A stretch of 64,000 nt of DNA from Linnemannia elongata (taxonomy: Eukaryota > Mortierellomycota > Mortierellomycetes > Mortierellales > Mortierellaceae), in NCBI GenBank assembly GCA_036320915.1, contig JAXBDG010000004.1, forward strand, positions 992,001 to 1,056,000, given 5' to 3'. Each line of letters opens with the position of its first letter. The stretch's first letter is position 1. Below the pieces are notes generated by a model, which saw only the letters and a list, made by a program, of their open reading frames with translations, was not told the origin of the DNA and did no database searches. Shown here piece after piece: positions 55,801-64,000 of this stretch. The translations under genes and the position numbers were made by a program.

Positions 55801-58172
55801 AAACTGAATCCGGTCTGGATCAACCAGAACCACCACCCGCGGGTGAAGGGACGGTTGCGGTGGTTATAAAAGTTGATCCAGGCAAGCATCGTATAGCCCA
55901 TGAACAGCATCATCGGCGCGTCCAGTAGGATGAATCGACTCTGCGTGATCATCGCGTTCTCTGTAAGGTTGATTGGTCGAAGAATACGTTTTTTTTAGTT
56001 TCATTTTACTGCTAGGAGGCTGTGCTCTTTTTCATTCTCGAACAAAAAGCAAGAAAGAGGCAAACAAAGGAAGGCATTTGTCTCTTATGGGTGTGTTCCT
56101 TACCAAATGTGACAAAGACGGCACAGAGCATGGCAGCTTGGGTTGAGTGTCCGGATCGCTTCATGGTCAGGTATGAGATGGGAATGAGTCCTACTCCACA
56201 CGCGACTGCAAACATGCGCATTCCGATATAGGGGACATTCTTCGAGTACAGGCTGTATATTCATCGTTTCCACATAAACAAATAAACAAACAAGCAAATA
56301 AAATTGCGTGAGTGGTCTGCTTGATGCATTGTTGTTTAAGCATGAAAGCATGCCTTGTGGTTATTTCTTTCTTCTTCCAAGAAATAAAGGGAGAACTTAC
56401 TTTCCAGGAATGAAGTCAAAGTTGCCGTCAAAGCCGAGCATGTACGCAACAGCAGCGAAGAGCATTTTACCCAGAGGTGGGTGGATGTCCATAAAGAATT
56501 CGCCCCGTAGGTAATCCGCCGCGAACCCTCCAAAGTGCTGCTCATCGAATCTGTATTGTTTAGACGGATGAAAAGTATGTAGTTGTTAGAAACCACCTGC
56601 ATTGTGGAATAGACGATCGTGGTCATCTGTCCTTGGTTGCCCAGTGCTTCTACTCATTCGCTTGCGCCCAAGAGGGCACTCTGTTTTCGGTGATACTCCT
56701 TGTGTGAGTGAGTTACAACGCAATAGTTCATTGATGGGCAGGTGGACAGAACTAAGGAGAAAGAGACAGAGAGACAACAAGGGCTCACTATCATCCGAAT
56801 CATGCCGTCCATGAAAGAGAGACTCGCCCCTTCTTGCTACCCTCCACGTCTTCGTCCACTTGTCTTCCCCCCCCCCTACGGTGTAATACAATGGACACTC
56901 CTGTCCATAGAAAACCCACCCCCTTCTTTTCGCAAGTGCGTCTCTGTTCGCCCTGTCTGAGTGTGCCTCCCCTCTCTATATATGTTGCCTCCTCTTTACT
57001 AATCCCTTACTCCCTTTCTTTCCCACAGAAATGAATGTACCATGCAGAGTAGAAAAAGAAATGCTCGCTTTCACAGGACAAAATAGAACATACACAGATC
57101 CCTTCCCAAAAGCGAAAATAAAGAAGCAAAAAAAAAGGCACAAAGAGTAAACTTACACGACAGCGCTTGGGATGGCGAGCTTCCAGATCCTGACAAAGAT
57201 AGCGATGGTGACCAAGATGGTCAAAAGGATAGTCTGTCCCTTAGGACTCTCCCACCCCTTCTTGTTCAGCTGTCGTTTCTTGCGCCTCTCGTCCTCGTTC
57301 AGCTCCTGGTCGTCATAGTCATCGTCGTTCTCGTATGGGTCTGTACTTGGCAACAAAAGGTCCCAGTCGTTAAAGATATCCTTCACCCCCACCTTCCCTC
57401 TACCACCCTTCTGGTCGTTTTTCTGAGTACGCATCTTGCGACGACCTTGAGGATCATCATCATCACCGTTCATCACGTCGCCATCCAACCGGCTCATCGG
57501 GTAATCCTCGGGAGACTGGTGAGGCTCTGGACGGAAGGTCTTGCCGAACTTTCGATTAAAGAACCCTCCTCCACTCCCAGAATCGGAAAAGCTCCCGCGA
57601 CGAGAGGACGAAGCACTGGACGAGAGCGACGAGGCTGGGCCAGGTGAATAAAGCCCCCCACTACTACCTGCACCATCGTCTCCCATGAGGCCAGTGTCGA
57701 TATTGAGCGAGGTCTCGGACGCATTGCTGTGAGTCCTGGAATGGCTGTAGAATGTGGGGATAGAACTCGACACCGCCGTCGGAGATTCGTATCCGCTGGT
57801 GTTACTGTTGCCGCCTTTACCGTAGTGTTGCTGGCGTTGTTGGTTGGGGATTGGGGGTGTAGGCAGTATATAGGACGATCCCGAGGCTGGAGACGAGGCA
57901 CCGGATCCGTACCCACCAGCACCGTACCCTCCTCCGTTACCGAAATAGCCTTCACCGGCGCCACCGACGGGTGTTCCTGGTCTAGACGAGTAAGGACTCT
58001 GGTAAGGGCTGCTGTTGGATTGTTGTTGCTGCTGTTGTTGGTTTTGTTGGTAGCCTCCACCCTGATTGGAGTGGACGGAGGAGACACTGCTGGTTCTTGA
58101 ACGCATCCCTGCATTGGGTGTGCTGAAAGGGAGCTCGGAGGACCCGGCAGGGTTGTATCCTCCAAACGACAT
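52844..58172 (-). CDS. Dolichyl-phosphate-mannose protein O-mannosyltransferase (PMT, GT39) with long N- and C-terminal extensions
   Basis: ER enzyme starting protein O-mannosylation from Dol-P-Man. Ten minus-strand exons: 57157-58172, 56401-56550, 56104-56252, 55786-55960, 55584-55677, 55293-55476, 55097-55195, 54308-54979, 53828-54208 and 52844-53679. The product is 1251 aa, against 750-950 usual. After ~310 disordered residues (Gly/Ser/Gln/Pro, then acidic) come the first membrane helix and the catalytic loop: VFDEQHFGGF with the Asp-Glu pair (about 341-342) and FFMDIHPPLGK. A MIR domain begins near DVAWDSKVHIRHANTNGGWVH. ELNRVMWWTHHDL, SWPLLNRGMSYY and GNPLLWW mark the later membrane part. 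The last ~160 residues are a unique acidic, Pro-rich and coiled-coil/Gln-rich tail. PMT1, 2 or 4 subclass is not decided. Confidence 0.9.
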
Positions 58173-61100
58173 TTTGTTAGCCTAGGATCTCCTGGGATAA
58201 AAGAAAGGATGCGATCGTTTGTGTGTGCGGCTGTCTACGTTTTTTTTTTCGCTGCTGTCAAGCACAGATATGTAAAAAAAGAATGCGAGAAAAAAATATG
58301 GTGTAGATAGTTGAGAGATGTGAGATAGATAGAGAAGGATGCTCGAATCGAGAAGAAGAAGAAGAAGAAGAAGGGATAGCCAAAGAGAAGAAAAGAAAAC
58401 GAATAAAAGAAAGGGTGGGCATCATCATCTACAACAACATTCAAAAGAAAGATAGGGATGGGTCAACAAAAAGGGGAGAGACATTGATGAAGAACACGAA
58501 GGTAGGACCTACGACTCGGCGAAAGGAAGTCTCATCCCCTTTTCGCTACTCTCCCTCTCGTCCACAATGCACCACATCCTGTCGAGTGGACCCTTGTCTG
58601 CTAAGTATACCCTTTTGTTGACGAAGATGCTCATGGTCTATTGTACCTACTCCATCGAGAACGAAAGGGAACTCCCAGCCTGAATTGAAAGAATGTTATG
58701 CGGGTTGAAAGGAGTTCATCTCTTCCTCTTTCTCTTTCCTTTTCGCCAAAGTACATCCCCTCGAAGGAATGTATCCTCCTTTCGTCTTCTTGACCCCCTT
58801 TGCCTTGCCGTCCCACTCCTGAGAGAGCGATGGTTCTTCCTTCGAACACGTAGTCGTTCACTCAGTCAGGGTCTTATTGTCCTTTGACAGCAAAGAAGAG
58901 AGATGTTGTGGGCCGGTTGAAAGCGGAATATTATGCTCGCGGTCTAAGAGTGGTTTTGTTTTTCGTATCCAAGTACCATAGCCACATTGACTCGAGCATT
59001 GATCCACGTCATCCTCCCCTTTTCTTCGGTGAATTACTCGCGTGTACTATCCCCAGTGTTCCTGCCCACCACCACCGTTTGACCGAGCCTTTTGGTCAGA
59101 TACAAAAGACACGTTGTGTTCGCCTATTTTTGCTACCCCTCATCGCGCCCACGTTCGCTGCGTTGGTCGCGATAAATATCAACCAATCAATCCTTCCATC
59201 CCTCTTCGTCATTCACTCCAAAACTATGACAGGCAAGTGACAAGGACGGGAGGGGGATTGTGCGCAAGGTCTCCCACGGTTTAGCCTTCGATGGCGACAT
59301 TTCTGTCCCGTCTCTCTCCACCTCCACTTTCATTTCTTGTCAAGACGTTATCGTAGATTCCGAAGCGATTACAGGACAAAAGAAAAAAAAAAAAAAAAAA
59401 AAAAAAAAGAGTTGGTGCTCGCGCCGCCGCGCTCAATCCACACCCATCCAGTTTTTTTTGCTCTCTATTTAATACTGAGTTGTACATTGTGTTTTGTTGT
59501 GTTCAATGAGAAATGAACAAAAATGGGCTGGCAAAGAGCTGGTCAGTGCAAGAGTGTGTGGAAAGGTGTGCGTGTTTATTTTTGTGCTTTCGTTTGTTGT
59601 TGTTTGGGTCGTTGCTGTTGTGCTCTTGTTTGTGTTTTTGTGTTTTGAGTAAAGGAAATGAGAAATAAGGCGAGAGCGAATAGCAGAGGAATGTGTTCGC
59701 AATAGCTGGTTTTGTTTACTCTGTCTCCCGCGTCTCAATTACCGTAGCCTCTGCAAGCCACCCTTTATACACAGTTAGTTGTACATTGTCGACAATCAGG
59801 CTGCCCTCTGTTGCCAGCCCACCTACACAACGCGAGGTACTTTTATTATTCATCAAGAAAAACCTCGACGCCACAAAAAAAGCCACTACAGTCAGTATGG
59901 AAGGAAGGCAAAGTATACAGGTGCGTGCGCCGTGTGTGTGTGATGGACAGACGAATGGAGTGAGTAAGCGGGCCGTAGTCACTTTTTCAAACTCCTTTTT
60001 GGTTTGTTGATCCTGCGCGTCCTCGTCCATTATTTTTCATTTGGCCATTATCAGCTTATTGCCAATGTTATTATCAACAATATGCCGCGGGTTGTTCCTG
60101 GAGCTACGAAGAGAAGGGAAAAGGCGGAATGGGAGAAGGATAAGGGAATGAGGGTGTCAAAATGGCTCACTTTATCACTGAGCTGATACAAACGGACGCG
60201 TATCAATGGCAATAGCATTGGTAATCTCGTAGCCAATTTACAATTTTTGCATGGTTGGATTGGAAAACGAAGAAGAACAAGTCGAAGGAAAAAAATAAAT
60301 AAAAACAGGGGGCAACAAAAGTGGCGTAATGAAAGAGATCGCTGAAAACTTGATTTTGCTCGAGTATCGTCGTTATCCCGTATGAGCTAAGAGACTCAGG
60401 AGAAGAGAACGAATGCTATCATGTCCTCTCTCCTTCTATTCAATTGCTTTTCTCACCAAGCCGACACCGCTGTCGAGGGAGGCTTTGCATGGACTCGAGT
60501 TGTGTAGCGTTAGCAGAAGAAAAAAGTTCTATCGACTATCTTTTCGACAACGCTATCATCGTCTCCTTGTTATCCCCTATCTCTTTCTTTAGTTCAGTTC
60601 CAGAGTTCAGATGCTCATTTATTTTCCTCCCTTCTTTGCCCTCCCTTCTTGTGTTCAGGCCCAAAACTCTTTTGAATATCGCGGTCAAGTTTGCGCGGAT
60701 GGATCACGTTTTTCGAGTAGACAATTGCTCCGCTTTTGTTGTTGTCCATTGTTGTTGGTTGTTTTTGGTTTATGACCTTGTTTGACCTTGTTGTCCCCTT
60801 CATGCAAGAAAAAGACAAAAGAAACCCAAAAGAGAGACGAGGATGAAAAGAACGAGAGCTAAGGAGGCTACGTATGCACGTTGGCAAGGATAGTTCAAGG
60901 GCCACCACTTATTCACTCAGTTCGAGTTGAACAATGCGCTACCCCGCCTGTTGTCGTTCTTCTACTCTTTCTAGTTCATTCCAATAATAATAATAATAAT
61001 AGAGGGGACGCATACACACGCTCTCGTCACAATTTCTATCGGCGTTTTGGTTGTGTGTTGTGTGTCCTGTTCTCACTTTTTCTGCCGCCCGTTGGCTATT

Positions 61101-62754
61101 GCCTTCTCTTTGTCTCCGCCCCCTTCTCCCTATGCGTTTGCGTTCTAGGCTGGGTGGATCGACCGAGCGGAGATTGTATTCTTGCCTTGCTCCCTTAGTC
61201 CTCTTGCTCTCGTTCTGCCCTCCCTCGCCCATAATCACTCTCCTCTTCATTCACTCAGTCTTCTGTTGTTTTTCCCACTTGCAAGCCCGTTTTTTTGTCC
61301 TTCCATTCAAGGCCACTCAAAAGTAACCCAGCTGGTCCATACCTCTTACTTTTCTCCAGCTCTCAACAATGAAAGCGTATGCCGTTTAATTGAAATAAAA
61401 AAAATGAGTTTGGACTCTGGAGAAAGGGAAGGCTTGTTCTTTTCTCCAGAAAGGTCCCAAGTTTTCCAGAACCTTGTTTTTTTAGCGATGGTATGAGAAG
61501 GAAAAAAAATGACTCGTTGCTGAAGCTTGGAAAAATGCAGGGGAAGAAAATAACTGAGTGCGGGAAACGGGGTAATGGATGCGTCGAAGAGAAGCAGAGT
61601 AGAATGAAGAAGGGCCCACAATGCCATCGTATCCAATCCATCCATGGCAAACTTTCTCCGGGCGCACCGAGAATAAAAAGAATAAAATGAATCGAATTGG
61701 GCTTGGAGAGATGTAAGGTTACAAAGTCGAGAACTACATAATCTCTTTCCGTGAAGCAAGAAGACATCGGACCGGACCCGCCGAGGGAAAAATGAGGAAG
61801 GCGAGTTCACCCACGGTCAGCGCAGTAGAAAAAGAAGAAATAGGGAAAGACCAAAGCCTGCTTCTTCTCAAGAATAAACAAAAGTGGAAAAGAGTACAGG
61901 GGGTAAGCGAAGACGGAGAGTCCAAGCGTGCACCTGTTGTTTGCGAAAATATATCGCTCATCTGCATGTCCTGCATTTCATTCATTTACATTCATTCATA
62001 TTGGATCCCCATTCTTGCTGCTTTGTTGTTGTTGTTGTGTTTTGATGTTAGTCTTGTGTATGTTCCCAGTCCGCTCTGTCCAACTGCAGTGAGAAAATGA
62101 GAAATGGGAGAGCGATGTGACCATGAATCGAATGGGCGATGTGATAATCTACTTTCGCCCTTTTCGTGCGGTAATTTCTCGTATGCTCCTCGCATTTCAT
62201 GTGTGGTGTGGATCCCAAGGGGAAAAGCCCAAGTAGCTCTTTTGAATTTCCTCTCGCACTACCACACACTCTCTATCCGAAAAGCCCTTTTGGCCTTTCG
62301 TGTCCAGCGTGCATATCTACTATAAAAACAAATAAAGGGTATTCGTCCGTAGTACCTGGTCAGATGTACACAAGCCTGACTCTTTTTACCACCACTTCTT
62401 ACCCTGTCGAAAACCATGACTTTCTCTTTTGATGTTTGTTGCCTGCAGGTTTTTGCATTGAGGCTAGACCAAGCAGAGATGCAAAAAAAAAAAAAAACAA
62501 TAGACAATAGGCAGAGGTGAGTGGTTCCTTTTGCTATTCTCGTTAGAAGGTCTAAACAGGACATTACGTGTAACTGAAGTCCCTCCCACTTCCTGCTCAT
62601 CATCGCCCTTAGTAGAGTCATCGCCAGAAGGAAGGGCCTGTCAATCGTCATACCCGTCCTTTTCCCTTGTCTTGGTTTGTTGATGTTGTTTACTGTCATG
62701 ACTTATAAGCCAGGGGTAGGAAGAGAGGGAACAGAGAAAAGTATACGGCCGGGC

Positions 62755-62785
<31 letters not shown>

Positions 62786-64000
62786 AAGGGGAAGGAAGGA
62801 CATTGAGTGGGTGAGTGAGTGAGTGAGGGGTCAGAGTGATGTGTGCCCTGAAATGGAAACAGGGGAGAGAGGAGGAGATGCCTGCAAGGAAAGCAAACGA
62901 TGAGGTACGAAGGAGGGAGGGGAGGATTGAGACACTGGTGGTCGATGCGCCTCTGCCCATGTGTCCCATGTGTTTAGATGCGAAAAGATAACGAATTCAT
63001 TTTCATTTTTGATAAAGTGGTCCATTCTTCTTTTGAACAACAATCAATGGGCGATAGGGGATAGGCCAAGTAATATTCTTCCCTCTCTTTTCCGAATCCT
63101 TTCGATCGCCCTCACGCTCATACACACCTAAACACATACACAAAAGAGACACACGCTTATCCATGCGTCGCCGGCTCGGCCGTCTGTTCGTCGGGAACCG
63201 TTGCACCGCTTTGTCCGCGCGCATTGGCAGAGCAACAACAACTACAGTGGTGCAGTGCACGATGATTGCCAATACAACTGCAGCCGATTGGAAAAGCCGA
63301 AGTGGGGATAACAAACATGTCTCTAGATTACGGATACGGATAGAAGATATGGATACGGATATGGATTATAGGTTTGTGATAAGGGAAAGAAAAACAACTT
63401 ATCGACCATGCATACAAACCAAGCAAAAATGCAAACAGGAACACTGCCAAGCAGGAATGAGATCAAGGCGTCGTGCTCGTTCATAAACTGACCGAGCAAT
63501 TGGCAATTGAAAGAAAGTTGAACGACGCCTCACCCTCACACATCTACAGATTCAGACGGACCACGAAAACTGTAAGAGAGAAGAGCGAAGAATAAAGAGC
63601 AAACGGGAAAAAAGAGCCGCGGTTGCTTTCTTGGTTTCTTACATTCTGTTGGTCAGTACTTCATACACTGGTTTGGATTCATGCAGTGGTGTGGGGAAGA
63701 AAGTATCCCCCACCTTCAGATATTAAAATAAGTTTTGAAATAAGACCAGGTGAAGAGATTGAGGAGCTCACTTTATTGACTACAGTACTCTCTTAGAGTA
63801 AAAGGTTTCTACTGCACGCAGGGATCGCTTTTTTGCTGTTGAAATAGGAGTTCAGCGCGAGAGGTACTCGGGGTAGGGGAGGTGCGCGCACGATTGCGTG
63901 CATCGGCGGTGTTGGAGCAAAAGAAGAAGGATTAAAAGAAGGAAGGAAGGAAGAGGCGACTACTGTACATATTGGATGCGATGCAAGGAGGGCACTGTAA
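58173..64000. other. 5.8-kb region with no supported gene
   Basis: Starts with the PMT leader, which contains an (AAG)n run near 58352-58374. Beyond that only short or simple-sequence frames occur. Long A runs lie at 59383-59408 (26) and 62755-62781 (27), an (AAT)n run at about 60983-61001, and a degenerate GGATAT/GGATAC repeat at about 63330-63366. No splice-joined coding structure was found on either strand, so a gene on the right may lie beyond 64000. Confidence 0.45.
62755..62781 (+). repeat. A27 homopolymer
   Basis: Uninterrupted A run in the gene-free right end. One of several runs of 24-27 nt in the window. Confidence 0.85.

Noticed and set aside
63163..63486. 107-codon plus-strand frame near the right end
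   Set aside because: Includes a degenerate GGATAT repeat (Asp-Met-Asp-Thr run), no domain, no splice partners.

Overview
The window is eukaryotic nuclear DNA from a filamentous fungus. Supporting signs are many short GT-AG introns (about 60-450 nt), pyrimidine-rich leaders, poly-Gln/poly-Ser regulators, a Zn2Cys6 transcription factor, secreted LPMO-like proteins, a protein O-mannosyltransferase and an orthodox aquaporin. The mix (fungal Kgd4, RPEL-repeat protein, codons preferring C at the third position, very long homopolymer runs) suggests an early-diverging lineage such as Mortierellomycotina. That placement is inference; no rDNA or marker phylogeny is available here. I see no operons, CRISPR arrays, rRNA, tRNA or complete transposons.

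Layout. 1-183: C-terminal end of a gene that starts outside the window. 184-7441: no gene seen. 7442-10636: TATA box, a 1.2-kb leader without any ATG, and a Zn2Cys6 regulator. 11.5-15.4 kb: a possible gene relic, a METTL21-type methyltransferase and, convergent to it, LSm4. 16-17.5 kb: aquaporin. 19.2-28 kb: AA11-like LPMO, enoyl-CoA isomerase, P5C reductase, a divergent Gln/Ser-rich protein and a second LPMO-like protein. 29-34 kb: FKBP12, a FYVE protein, an RPEL-repeat protein and a small secreted protein. 34.6-46.3 kb: succinyl-CoA ligase beta, an MCUR1/Fmp32-type protein, mitochondrial bL19m, V-ATPase subunit H, a CsbD-like protein, SF3A3 and Kgd4. 46.3-51.2 kb: no gene seen. 51.2-58.2 kb: a Cys-rich single-pass membrane protein and a very large PMT-family O-mannosyltransferase. 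58.2-64 kb: no gene seen.

Most genes are independent housekeeping loci. Several encode mitochondrial proteins (ECI1-like, LSC2, MCUR1-like, bL19m, KGD4). LSC2 and KGD4 belong to consecutive TCA steps (2-oxoglutarate to succinyl-CoA to succinate). The MCUR1-like and bL19m genes share a 333-bp divergent promoter. Exon structures were built by hand from splice signals, reading-frame continuity and protein-family fit. They include an AUG-only coding exon, an 11-nt microexon, one well-supported GC-AG intron and exon-per-repeat RPEL architecture.
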